From assembly GCF_035594125.1 (NCBI RefSeq), contig NC_087158.1:11107300-11171299 (forward strand): DNA of 64,000 nt, in the 5' to 3' direction. The stretch's first letter is position 1. Each line of letters starts with the position of its first letter. The notes under the pieces were generated by a model. That model saw only the letters and a list, made by a program, of their open reading frames with translations, had not been told where the DNA came from and ran no database searches. The translations under genes were made by a program, and so were the position numbers. Below are positions 12,719 to 22,804 of the stretch, in pieces. The stretch comes from Scylla paramamosain (taxonomy: Eukaryota; Arthropoda; Malacostraca; Decapoda; Portunidae).

Positions 12719-14779
12719 GTTTAAAGCCATACTGTTTTTCTGTTATTATATTATGTTTTTGTAGAAATTCTGTCCACTGCTTCTTTATCACTTTTTCACA
12801 GATCTTACATACTATGTTGGTCATTGATACTGATCTACAGTTTAGTGCTTCTTCTTTCATTCCACTTTGATAAAATGGCACTATGTCTGCTCTCTTCCAT
12901 TCCTTAGGCACTCTTCCAGTTAATATTGAGCACTTAATTATGTCATACACTGGTTCATTTAATTGTTTCCTGCACTCTTTTAGAATGAATCCTGATACTC
13001 CATCTGGTCCTATTGCTTTTCTCTCTTCCACTTCCTCTCATTTTATAAACTTCTTTAATTACTATAATTTCCCATATTTGCTTTTTTGTCTCCTTGTCTT
13101 GTGGTTCTTTAAATTCTGATCTTCTGTGAAAACTTGTTGAAACTTTTTTGTTTAGCAATTCACTCATGTCGTTTGGGTTCTCATATGTTTCATTTCCATC
13201 CTTCAATCTTTCTAGTTTACCTTTTAGTTTAATTTTTCCACTTATGAATCTATAGAACAGTTTTGGTTCATTCTTGCACTTTTCTACTACATCCATTTCA
13301 CATACTTTCTCTTCCTTTCTCCTTACTTTCACTTATTAATTTCTTGTTGTCTTAAAGTCTTCTTTATTTTTTATTTTGATTTCCTTTCATTCTTATCCAT
13401 GCGTTGTCTATTTTTTTTCTTTGCACTTGCACATCTTGCACTGAAGCACTCCTGTTTTCCTTTTTCTTTAGGTTTGTATAATGGAACATATTTATTTGCT
13501 CCTTTTCGTATATTTCCATAAAAATGTTATCCTTATCTTGTACATCATTTGCTCTTTTCAGCTTTATCCAGTCCATTTCTTCATAAAATTTTTTAAGATC
13601 ATCTATGTTCACTTTTCCATAGTTTCTCCTATTTTCTTTGTATGATTCATCCTCTTCACTGACATCATTATCAGTCTCTATTTCTATCATTACGTGGTCA
13701 CTTTTTCACATGGGAACACATATCCTAATTCTTTAGTTAGGTCGATTCCTTTTGTTAGTATTAGGTTTAGTCTTGCTGGTTTATCATCTCCCCTATATCT
13801 TGTATTTTCAGTCACTCATTGCATCATTTTGTTTTCCATAGTCAGCTTCACAAATCTTTCTCTCCATGCAGTCTCATCTCCTCTTGTTTCAAACATTTCC
13901 CAATTTACTTCTTTGCAAATAAGTCACCAGCCAATAATACTCTTTTATCACTTTTGATTAATTCACTCAAGCACTGAATGGTATCTTATTATTTTCTCAT
14001 GTTCTTCCTTGTTCCAGGAATTTGTTTTTGGGTGGTACATAGGTTGCAATTACCATTAGTATTTCTCCATTATTGTTCTCCAAGTTAACACTGACTAATT
14101 CTGCTTTTCCTTCTCCATATTTCACTATTTTTGTCTTCACCTCTTTTCTTGTCTTTATCGTTACACCTCCACCTCCTTTACCAATCCTGTCTCTTCTCCA
14201 TACATTGTAGTTATTGTTTATGACAATCTGGTTTTCTTCTTTTATGTTTGTTTCTGTTAAACACACCACCTTTAGATTTCTCTTAAATAGTCTTGTAATT
14301 CCAGTTTTCTGTGTTTCAGTCCATCTATGTTGCTATACATCACATTTAGTCTTTCATTCTCACTATTTTTCTCTATTTTATGTATCTATCTAGTTGTATT
14401 TACCTTGTTGTATTGTACAGGACGAAATGAGCTAAAGCTCATTTTGTCCAGTCTCCATAACCATATTTATCCAGTTTCTCTTTAAAAATGTGTACACTGT
14501 TCGCTGCAACCACCTCTTCCATGAAATCGTTCCAGATTTCAATAGTTCTATACAGGAAGCTGTATTTCTTGATGTTGCTTGAATGTCCATTCTTCTTTAT
14601 TTTTTTTCCCATGCCCTCTTGTCTGTCTCTCTCCCTCCATCTGTGGTACAAAGTCATTTCTGGCTATTCTTTCCATATTGTTTACTAATTTGTACATTGT
14701 TATAAGATCTCCTCTTTCTCTTCTCTCTTGTGGTGTTGGTAATCCCATCTCTTCAAGTCTCTCTTCATAGTTTAAGTCT

Positions 14780-15349
14780 TTAAATTCTGGTACCATCTCC
14801 ATTGCTATCCTCTTTATTATTTCCAGTTTCCACATATCTTTTTTTTCTTTGTGAAGCCCAAACTACTGCTGTGTATTCCAATTTAGGTTGTATCATGCTT
14901 GTTATAATTTTCTTCATCATTTCTTTATCTAAATAAATAAATGCCACCCTAATGTTTTTTAACAAGCTGTATATAGAGCCAAATATTACATTTATCTGCC
15001 TTTCAGGTGATAGTGTGTCCTGAATCATTAATCCCAAATCTTTTTCTTCATTACTTTTCATTATTATTTCTCCTCCTATTTTGTACTTCCATGAAGGTCT
15101 CGTTTTACTTTTTCTTATTTCCAACACATGGCATTTTCTGCCATTAAATTCTAGTTTCCATCTTTGGCTCCATGCATGCATCTTGTCAATATCCTTTTGT
15201 AACTCCTTGCAGTCATTTTCATTCTTTATTATTTTCATTATTTTTGCATCATCAGCAAACAGGTTTATATAACTATTTAGATCCTCTGTCATATCATTTA
15301 CATATATTTGAAACAATGGGTGCCAACACAGATCCTTGCAATACCCCAC
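14780..15349 (-). CDS. LINE-B epsilon RT palm to C-terminal domain (189 codons)
   Basis: Encodes INLFADDAKIMKIIKN (FADD, the catalytic Asp pair), WKLEFNGRKCHVLEI, KDLGLMIQDTLSPE and SMIQPKLEYTAVVW. These are the palm, thumb and connection of a CR1/L2-like reverse transcriptase. The first residues after the start are out of register with the family, so the upstream GIPQGSVL-type segment lies in another frame. The catalytic pair is intact, unlike in both plus-strand alpha copies. Confidence 0.78.
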   Translation of the reverse strand: MGYCKDLCWHPLFQIYVNDMTEDLNSYINLFADDAKIMKIIKNENDCKELQKDIDKMHAWSQRWKLEFNGRKCHVLEIRKSKTRPSWKYKIGGEIIMKSNEEKDLGLMIQDTLSPERQINVIFGSIYSLLKNIRVAFIYLDKEMMKKIITSMIQPKLEYTAVVWASQRKKRYVETGNNKEDSNGDGTRI

Positions 15350-16977
15350 TTGTCACTCTGCACCAACTTTATTTAGTGTCTCTGATTATTGTTCTCATTT
15401 CCCTCCCTTGTAAATAATCATACATCCATCTAAGTATTGCTTCCTTTAGTCCACCTCCATTCTCTAGCTTCCACATAAAGCTTTTGTGGGGAACTATCGA
15501 ATGTTTTTTTGAGATCCATGTATTCCATCAACTCATCTGTCCCTCTCTTGCACTCCATCAATTACTCTTGCATAGAAGCTCAGTAGCTTTGTGACACAGG
15601 ATCTCCCTTTCCTGAATCCGAATTTATTTTCTGTAATTATCTTTTCATCTTTTAGATGTTCCACCCATCTGTCTTTAATTACTATTTCACAAAGCTTGCT
15701 TACAATACTTGTTAGTGACACTGGTCTATAATTTAATGGTTCCATTTTATTTCCCCCCTTTGTATATTGGCACCATGTTAGCTCTTTTCCATTCCCTTGG
15801 TACTTTTCTTTCTCTCAGCAAGCTGTTAATTATATCCCATATGGGTCCTTCCATTTGTTCTCTGCATTCTTTTAATATCCATCCATTTACTTGATCTGGT
15901 CCCCTAGCTTTTCTGACATCCAGCTCTTTCAGCAGTTTCTTAATTACTTGTCTCTTTACTTTATCTCCTGTATTCCCTCATTCTGTGATACCACTTTCGG
16001 TGCCACAAATTCAATTTCCTTTTGTAAACACAGACTGAAAACTTTCATTCATTAGTTCACTCATCTCCTCAGTAGTTTTATAAATTCTTCCTCCTCTTTT
16101 TAACTTGTTTATGCCATCCTTATGTTTTATTTTCCCATTCATTTATCTGCAGAAGAGTTTGGGTTCTTCCTTGCATTTTCTTACTGAGCCACTTTCAAAG
16201 TTTCTTCTTCTCTTCTTATTATACTATATTCATTCCTTACCTTTCTGTATTCTTCTTTAGCATTTCTGTTCAGTTGTCTCATCATATTCTTCCATGCCTT
16301 GTCCTTTTTCTTTTTTATTTCTACACATCTGGCATTATACCATTCATGCTTCTCAGTTTTCACTTTTTAATTTGGTACAAACTGTTGCAACCCCTCTCTA
16401 TAATTGCTCAAAAAAATCTCATTTTCTTGCCTTACTTTACCTTCAAATAGCTTTTTCCAGTTAATTTTTCTATAAAATTTATTAAATTCTGCAAAGTTTC
16501 CCTTAGCATAGTTCCATCTCCCATTTCTGTATTGTTCTTTCCTGTGCATCACTTTTTCCTCCTGTGATATTATTTCTACTATCACATGATCACTTCTTCC
16601 CACTGGACTCAGACAATATATACTTGGTCTACTTTCTGAGTTTTTTTGTAAACACTAAGTCCAACTGTGATGGTTCTTCTCCTTTTCATCTTGTAGGCTC
16701 ATTCATCCACTGTCTCATTGTATTCACCATCATGGTTTACATAAGTTCTTTGCTCCATGACCCAACATTTTCTTTCACTTCCACCTCCTCCTGATTAATT
16801 CCTTTAGTGTTGAAGTTGCCTACTAAGAGCACTTTTTTACTTTTTCTTATCACTTTCTCTGCACTATTTCTTGTTTCTAGTTGCATACTTTTAAATTTAT
16901 TGGTCTCCCATTCATTAGTTTTTTGGTGGTATGTATGTCACAATGATTTTCCTTTATTTTATTTCCTTTGATCTTAA

Positions 16978-17505
16978 TCACAACACCCAAAGTTTCTGCA
17001 GTTCCATCACCATATTCCACTTCCTCAAAAACATATTCTCTTTTACTGATATCATCACTCCTCCTCCCTTTCCTTTTCTGTCTCTCCTCCATGTGGTATA
17101 TCTTTCCTTTGCAAATCCCAACTTTATTTCCTCTTTTAGTTTGGTTTCTGTTAAACATACCACATCTGGTTTATTGTTCTTTAAGTAATCTTTAAGTTCC
17201 AATAGGATTGACACCAAACCATCTACATTACTATACATAATCTTTAAACTTCTGCTTGGTGATCTTGCATGGCATCTTTGTGCCACCATTTCCTCACTTT
17301 CATGTCCACAACTTTCTAGGTGAATCTTCTCGCTTGTTCCTTTTTTTGACTGGACCTCTTCTCTCAGTTCTTTCAGTTTACTTCTCTCTTCTTTGCTCAT
17401 GTCCCTTTTTATCCTTACTTCCTTCATTCCTTCTACTTTTGCCAATTTTTCTGTTCTTTGCAAGACATGTTCTGCTGCTGTTTGTGACATGAATCTTATT
17501 TTCAT
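16978..17505 (-). CDS. LINE-B epsilon: RRM-like region fused to endonuclease (175 codons)
   Basis: A single open frame joins two parts. Residues 1-50 (MKIRFMSQTAAEHVLQRTEK, then KEVRIKRDM) match the end of the RRM-like region also seen at 25369-25752 and 27600-27760. From about residue 85 the EEP endonuclease starts: SLKIMYSNVDGLVSILLEL, DVVCLTETK (with the catalytic Glu) and YTTWRRDRKGKGGG. The RNA-binding-like region and the endonuclease were therefore one polyprotein in this family. The last about 20 residues after the frameshift near 17050 are not native. Confidence 0.75.
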   Translation of the reverse strand: MKIRFMSQTAAEHVLQRTEKLAKVEGMKEVRIKRDMSKEERSKLKELREEVQSKKGTSEKIHLESCGHESEEMVAQRCHARSPSRSLKIMYSNVDGLVSILLELKDYLKNNKPDVVCLTETKLKEEIKLGFAKERYTTWRRDRKGKGGGVMISVKENMFLRKWNMVMELQKLWVL

Positions 17506-17660
17506 TGGTCTTGTTCCATTTTCTTCATACTTTCCAATCCGTAAACCTCTTCAATTTGTTTCGTTATCCCCTTCTTCTTCCTTCCCCTCTTCTGCTATAA
17601 TTTCCTTAGTCCTTTAGCTATTTTCATGGGTAGGTTCTTCTCCTGTGTGTGTATGTGTGT

Positions 17661-17663
<3 letters not shown>

Positions 17664-17728
<65 letters not shown>
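17664..17728. repeat. (GA)n microsatellite in element F
   Basis: About 32 AG units; the distal dinucleotide tract of F copy 1. Confidence 0.97.
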
Positions 17729-17731
<3 letters not shown>

Positions 17732-18000
17732 AGAACAATTTTGAGGATTGCTAAATTGAATGGGACTGCTTGAGAAGGGAAATGAACGGAAGGAGCATAA
17801 ATGAGAAGGGAATGGATGGAGGAAAAATGAAATATGTCCTGGGTATGTCCTCCCCTTTTTCCTTTCCTCTCCCTTCCTCTGTTTTCTTGTCTCAAATTTC
17901 CTTGCATGTCACATCCCCTCCTTATCTGTCAGAGATAATGAACAAGGGAGAGGAAAGGGGAGGAGAACAGGGAAGAGAGAGAGGGAAGGAAGGGGAAGGG

Positions 18001-18105
<105 letters not shown>

Positions 18106-18404
18106 TATTATTAGAAATATTATTACTAACAATATTTGTGTTTAGTGTACTGCTGCTTCAACTTCACACCTATAGGCTTAGGCTTACAGGCCTAGGTATC
18201 TGCATTAGATGCATGGTAATTATTAGATTTTCTTAATCAAGAAAAAAAATGTCTAATGTGCAGGGAAATAAGAGTATATACTTATCCAGTGTATGATCAT
18301 GAAACACCTCAATATATTATGTGTCATTCATGGGTATGTTCTTAGCCAGGAGGTACAACCCTGCAATGCTAGTAAAAGTATTCCAAATCATCAAGGATGC
18401 ACTG

Positions 18405-19717
18405 TGCTGGGCTCCTCCAATCACAATCTCATATCTGTATCTTGTCCTATCGCTCCAATCCATCCTCAGGATCCCCCTAAGCTGAGGTGCCTCTGGCGTT
18501 TTGCCTCTGCTAGTTAGGGAGACCTGATTTTCTGATTTTCCCTGGAATGACTACTGCTTTTGTGTCAGAGACCCCCCTTTGTGTGCCAAAAGCATAACAG
18601 AGGTGATAGTGTCTGGCATGGAGGCATACATTCCTCAATCTTTTTCTTGACCAAAATCTTCCAACCTTGGTTTAACATAGCTTGTTCTCATGCTATACAT
18701 GTTAAAGAGGTGGCCCACAAAAGGTACTTAAGCCTTCCATCACTAGAATCTCATGCACTTTATATTTCTGCCTGGAACCATGCCAAGTCTGTTCTCCAAC
18801 TAGCCAAAAACTCCTCCATTAATAGAAAGTGTCATATCTTTCAAGATCTAACTCCCCTCATGACTTCTGGCACCTAGCCAAAAACATTTCCAATAACTTT
18901 GCTTCTTCTTCTTTTTTCCCTCTTTTATTTCAACCAGATGGCACCACTGCTATCATATCTATCTCTAAAGCTGAACTCTTCACTCCAACCTTTGCTAAAA
19001 ACTCTAACCTTGGACAATTTAGGGCTTGTTCCTCCCTCTCCTCCACCATCTGACTATTCCATGATACCTATTAAAATTCTTCGCAATGATGTCTTCCGTG
19101 CCTTGCTGGCCTAAACCCTTGGAAGGCTTAAGGACCTGATGGGGTTCCTCCTATTGTTCTCCAAAACTGCTTCCATGCTTGCACCTTACCTAGTCAAACT
19201 TTTCAACTCTGTCTGTCATCATCTACATTTCCTTCTTGCCAGAAGTTTGCCTACATTCAGCCTGTTGCTAAAAAGGGTAACGATTCTAATCCCTCAAACT
19301 ACCATCCTATTGCTTTAATTTCCTGCCTATCTAAAGTTTTTGAATCTCTCCTCAACAGGAAAATTCTTAAACACTATCACTTCACAACCCTGATCGCCAA
19401 TATGGGTTCCGTCAAGGCCACTCTATTGGTGATCTTCTGGCTTTCCTGAGTCTTGGTCATCCTCTTTTAGATTTTGATGAAACTTTTGTTGTTGCCTTGG
19501 ATATATCAAAAGCTTTTTGATGGAGTCTGGCACAAAGCTTTGATTTCCAAACTACCCTCCTATGGGTTCTATCCTTCTCTCTGTCACTTCATCTCAAGTT
19601 TCCTTTCTGACCATTCCATTGCTGCTGTGGTAGACAGTCACTGTTCTTCTCCTAAATCTATTAACAGTGGTGTTACTTAGGGTTCTGTCCTGTCACCCAT
19701 TCTCTTCTTATTATTCT
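18405..19717 (+). mobile_element. LINE-A copy, left part (interrupted by LINE-C)
   Basis: The copy starts near the end of the endonuclease ([11 protein letters not shown], the former Ser-Asp-His motif), passes through the linker ([14 protein letters not shown]) and RT fingers (YQPVAKKGN-type region near 19265), and reaches GSVLSPILFLL at 19680-19717, where LINE-C begins. The element resumes at 22307 with the sequence expected next. Several frameshifts. The 140 bp before 18405 (from 18263) are unrecognised. Confidence 0.85.
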
Positions 19718-19720
19718 ATG

Positions 19721-20605
19721 GCGTCAATTAAAGAATCAGACTCTAAAGCTTCTTTTGTTTTTGTCGGTGATGTTAATGCGCATCATCAGGAATGGTTGAA
19801 TTCCATCTCCCCAACAAATCAACAAGGACAGGCTGCTCTAGACTTTAGTAATCTCTCTGGATGTGAGCAGATCGTTCAGAATCCAACTCACGCCTCGGGT
19901 AATTGCCTCGATCTTCTTTTTACTGACGCCCCTTTGGCGGTGACTGTGCAGGTTGCCCCTCCCCTTGGCAGTACAGACCACTCTGGCTTGTCTTTCAATA
20001 TTCGGATTTCATTTTCAATTCCAGACGAGCCAGTCTCACAGAAAGTATTTTTGAAGTCACGTGCCCACTGGGCTGGTGTCAGTGCTGATTTTAATAACAT
20101 TGTATGGTGGGAAGTTTTTCAGGCTGATAGTCCAATCGATGGCCTTAATAGTGTGTTGTTTGCTATAAGTGAAAGAAGAATTCCCTCTAAAATAATTAGA
20201 AGTCATCGTAAGGACAAAGCCTGGTTTAATGATGACTTCAGGCATGCAGAGCGTGAGAAGCAGGTTGCTTACTGTGAATGGTCTCAGCTGTGCTCACGTG
20301 AGTCATGGGAGAATTACGTTTGTCTGCGTTCAATAGCCCAGCGTACATCTTCCAGTGCCCAAGATGAGTACAATGAACACTTTAAAAATGTTCTAATTGG
20401 CATCTCCCAGCCACATTCATGGTGGTCAGCTCTTAAGCAGTCCCTCTTCAGTGTGGACTCAAGTTTACCTCCTCTTTCCTGCATAGATGGTTCAATCTGC
20501 CATAATTCAAAGAACAAAGCCAATCTTTTAGTCTCTGTTTTTAATTCAAAACAATGTAATGAAGAGCTGGAACTGCTGCCATCTTGTCCCCAGGATATAA
20601 AATAA
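19721..20605 (+). CDS. LINE-C endonuclease and linker (about 295 codons)
   Basis: Open segment encoding most of an EEP endonuclease: FVFVGDVNAHHQEWL (metal-binding Asp and Asn), NCLDLLFTDAP, and LGSTDHSGLSF with the catalytic Ser-x-Asp-His group. It is followed by the helical linker (KDKAWFNDDFRHAEREK, HSWWSALKQSL) that precedes the RT in many LINEs. The frame extends upstream to 19667 into LINE-A sequence, so any longer product would be a fusion across the insertion boundary. The stop at 20605 falls just before the RT, where a frameshift is expected. Confidence 0.8.
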   Translation, partial: ASIKESDSKASFVFVGDVNAHHQEWLNSISPTNQQGQAALDFSNLSGCEQIVQNPTHASGNCLDLLFTDAPLAVTVQVAPPLGSTDHSGLSFNIRISFSIPDEPVSQKVFLKSRAHWAGVSADFNNIVWWEVFQADSPIDGLNSVLFAISERRIPSKIIRSHRKDKAWFNDDFRHAEREKQVAYCEWSQLCSRESWENYVCLRSIAQRTSSSAQDEYNEHFKNVLIGISQPHSWWSALKQSLFSVDSSLPPLSCIDGSICHNSKNKANLLVSVFNSKQCNEELELLPSCPQDIK

Positions 20606-21306
20606 GGCTCTATTGCTTTTAAGTCTTCTGAAATCTTAAGATACCTTCATGACTTAGACTCATTCAGCGGTTGTAATCCTCTCGGTTTTTTGTCTCTTTT
20701 TAACAAAAAGACTGCTTCCCCACTGGCTCCAAAGTTGGCAGTAATTTTTTGAGTCCTTTTACATAAGGGTTCTTTTCCAGTATGCTGGTGTACTGCAAAT
20801 GTTACCCCCATTCCAAAGGGCTTCTCACCCTCCATTCACCAGTGACTAAAAACCCATCTCCATAACCCTGGTTCTGTCTAAGATCTTTGAGCGCCTGCTG
20901 GCCAAGCGTCTCACCTGTTTTTTAGATATTAATAAGTTGTTGCCATCTAGTCAGTTTGGCTTTAGAAAAGGTCTCAGTACTTCTGATGCTCTTATTTACA
21001 TAACACACGGCATTCAATGCTGGTTATGCTGGTTATGAATCTAGAGTAATTTCACTTGACTTTAGCTCTGCATTTGATCGTGTTAACCACAAGGCCCTCC
21101 TGTCTAAAGTCAGATCCCTTGGCATTGGTGGCCGCTTCCATCAAATTATTTCAGAGTTCCTAACCAATAGAAAGCAGTGTGTAACTGTTGATGGCTGTTT
21201 CAGTTCCTTTAGTCCAGTTATATCTGGTGTTCTGCAAGGAAGCATCCTGGGACCTATTTTTTTTATTATTTATACATTTGACATGTGGTGAGCAATTGGG
21301 TCTGAT

Positions 21307-21624
21307 ATGGTTGCTTATGCTGACACCACTTTATATGTGGTAATTCCTTCCCCTCAGGATAGACAGAGAATCGCTAATGTTCTCACTCATGATGTCTCAA
21401 GGATTATGTCTTGGTGTGATTGGTGGGGTATGAAACTAAACACGAGTAAATCCCACAGTATGGTTATTAGTCGATCAAGTTCGCCTTTTCCTCCTCACCC
21501 AGATATTCTTGTCAGTGGAGTGCCAATTCCAAATTGTTCCTCACTGAAGTTGCTTGGAGTCACCCTTGATCCCAAACTCACTTTTGAGTTGCACTTGCAT
21601 TCACTTGCGTCGTCAGTCTCATGA
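21307..21624 (+). pseudogene. LINE-C RT active-site segment with a lost Asp codon
   Basis: Encodes MVAYADTTLY where the family pattern is YADDTTLY. One codon is missing, so only one of the two catalytic aspartates of the palm remains. Downstream SWCDWWGMKLNTSKSH and KLLGVTLDPKLTF are well preserved. The frame breaks at 21624 and the C-terminal part continues at 21637-21831 and 21809-22130 in other frames. Confidence 0.75.
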
Positions 21625-22257
21625 AAAGTTGGTTTATTGCGTAAGTGCAGTCAGATATATTCCTCTGATGATATTGTCAAAAGCTTCTTTTACTCTTTCA
21701 TACTGCCTCATTTTGAGTACTGTCTTTCTGTTTGGATTTCTGCAGCTGAGTCTAACTTAAAACTTTTAGACAGAGCACTCAACCTGATTAAATTTCTTCT
21801 CCCTAATCTTGAGATTAAACTTCGGCATTGATATTTGGTGGGGTCACTCTTATTTCTTCAAAATTATGTCTAATGTCAACCACCCATTGCATCGTCATTT
21901 GCCTGCTCTCTTAGAACCGGCACGTGCTACAAGACACTCCGTGAGCCTGAACGACTGTGCCTTGTCTGTGAATCGATGTAATACATCACAATTTTCCCGG
22001 TGTTTCATCCCAGCGTCTGTCAGACTTTGGAATACACTCTCACCCACTGAGATTGTCAATGCTAGTAATTGTGAAACTTTTAAAAAACTTGTGAATACCT
22101 TTCTTCTCTCTCAGCACTCTACCTACTACATCTTTCCAAACCTTCCTATTCTATGCTTTCTTCCTGTTACTAAACCTTTAGTTATCAGTGAAGTGCCACC
22201 CACTGGGCCTTTGGGCTTATGCATTCATGCTTTTCAGTGGGTCACTTTTGTTGATTC

Positions 22258-22259
<2 letters not shown>

Positions 22260-22306
<47 letters not shown>
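22260..22306. repeat. (AAT)n microsatellite
   Basis: About 15 AAT units at the 3' end of LINE-C, probably the grown 3' tail of that element. Confidence 0.97.
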
Positions 22307-22308
<2 letters not shown>

Positions 22309-22769
22309 CCTTCTTAACCAAACTTCTTGGCCTACTCACTCCTACGCTGATGATACCACCCTGCAATTTTCCACGTCTTTTCATAGACGTCCGACACTTC
22401 AGGAAGTAAACATTTAATTCAGGGAAGCCACAGAATGCCTGACTTCTGATCTTTCTAGAATTTCTGATTGGGACAGAGCAAACTTGGTATTGTTCAATGC
22501 CTCAAAAACTCAATTTGTCCATCTGTCAACTCAGCACAACCTTCTAGACAACTATCCTCTCTTCTTCAATGACACTCAACTGTCCCCCTCTTTTACACTG
22601 AACATCCTCTGTCTGTCCTTTACATATAATCTGAACTGGAAACTTCACATCTTATCTCTAGCTAAAACAGCTTCAATGAAGTTAGGCATTCTGAGATGTC
22701 TTTGCCAGTTTTTCTCACCCCCCCCAGTTGCTAACTCTGTACAAGGGCCTTATCTGTTCATGTATGGAC
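22307..22769 (+). mobile_element. LINE-A copy, right part (after LINE-C)
   Basis: Continues the copy broken at 19717: [25 protein letters not shown]-type C-terminal region, and TLYKGPYLFMY near 22740. It stops at 22769, well before the LINE-A 3' end, so this copy has also lost its 3' part. The 35 bp to 22804 are unrecognised. Confidence 0.83.
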
Positions 22770-22804
22770 AGTGTAGTATAAAGTACATCATTTGTACATA
22801 CAAT

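Larger units (their letters stand above)
11315..14378 (-). mobile_element. LINE-B alpha copy, endonuclease to RT, interrupted by a MITE
   Basis: Minus strand from 14378: endonuclease start (MYSNIDGL region), YNVWRRDRIGKGGGGV (14190-14250), linker (KCKNEPKLFYRFISGKIK near 13270), RT with a CKICEKVIKKQW stretch near 12790, VDSGIPQGSVLAPMLF near 12130 and a FVDD active-site box near 12040. The hAT-type MITE at 12376-12718 splits the RT. The last roughly 75 bp, including the tail, are missing; the element breaks off into the AC tract at 11314. Many frameshifts; inactive. Confidence 0.87.
14379..17637 (-). mobile_element. LINE-B epsilon copy, RRM-like region to 3' tail
   Basis: The most 5' member of the minus-strand chain, about 3.26 kb. 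From 17637 downward: RRM-like region, endonuclease, GRSDHVIVEI box (16590), linker, RT (LNYRPVSLTSIVSKLCEIV near 15730, NKFGFRKGRSC), intact LFADDAKI box (about 15265), C-terminal domain, and tail ACAAGGTAAATACAACTAG at 14391-14413. It is fragmented by frameshifts but is the best-preserved LINE-B in the window by domain content. Its 5' edge meets element F. Confidence 0.88.
19718..22260 (+). mobile_element. LINE-C, 5'-truncated, inserted in LINE-A
   Basis: A third non-LTR family. It starts within the EEP endonuclease (VFVGDVNAHHQEWL), continues through the linker and RT (QFGFRKGLSTSD near 20955, LDFSSAFDRVNHKALL near 21060), the active-site region at 21313 and a C-terminal domain ending near 22125, and a 3' tail that merges with an AAT repeat. 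GC content and codon use look closer to coding than in LINE-B. Three or more frame breaks after 20605 make it inactive. The Jockey/CR1 supergroup is likely; the clade is unresolved. Confidence 0.85.
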
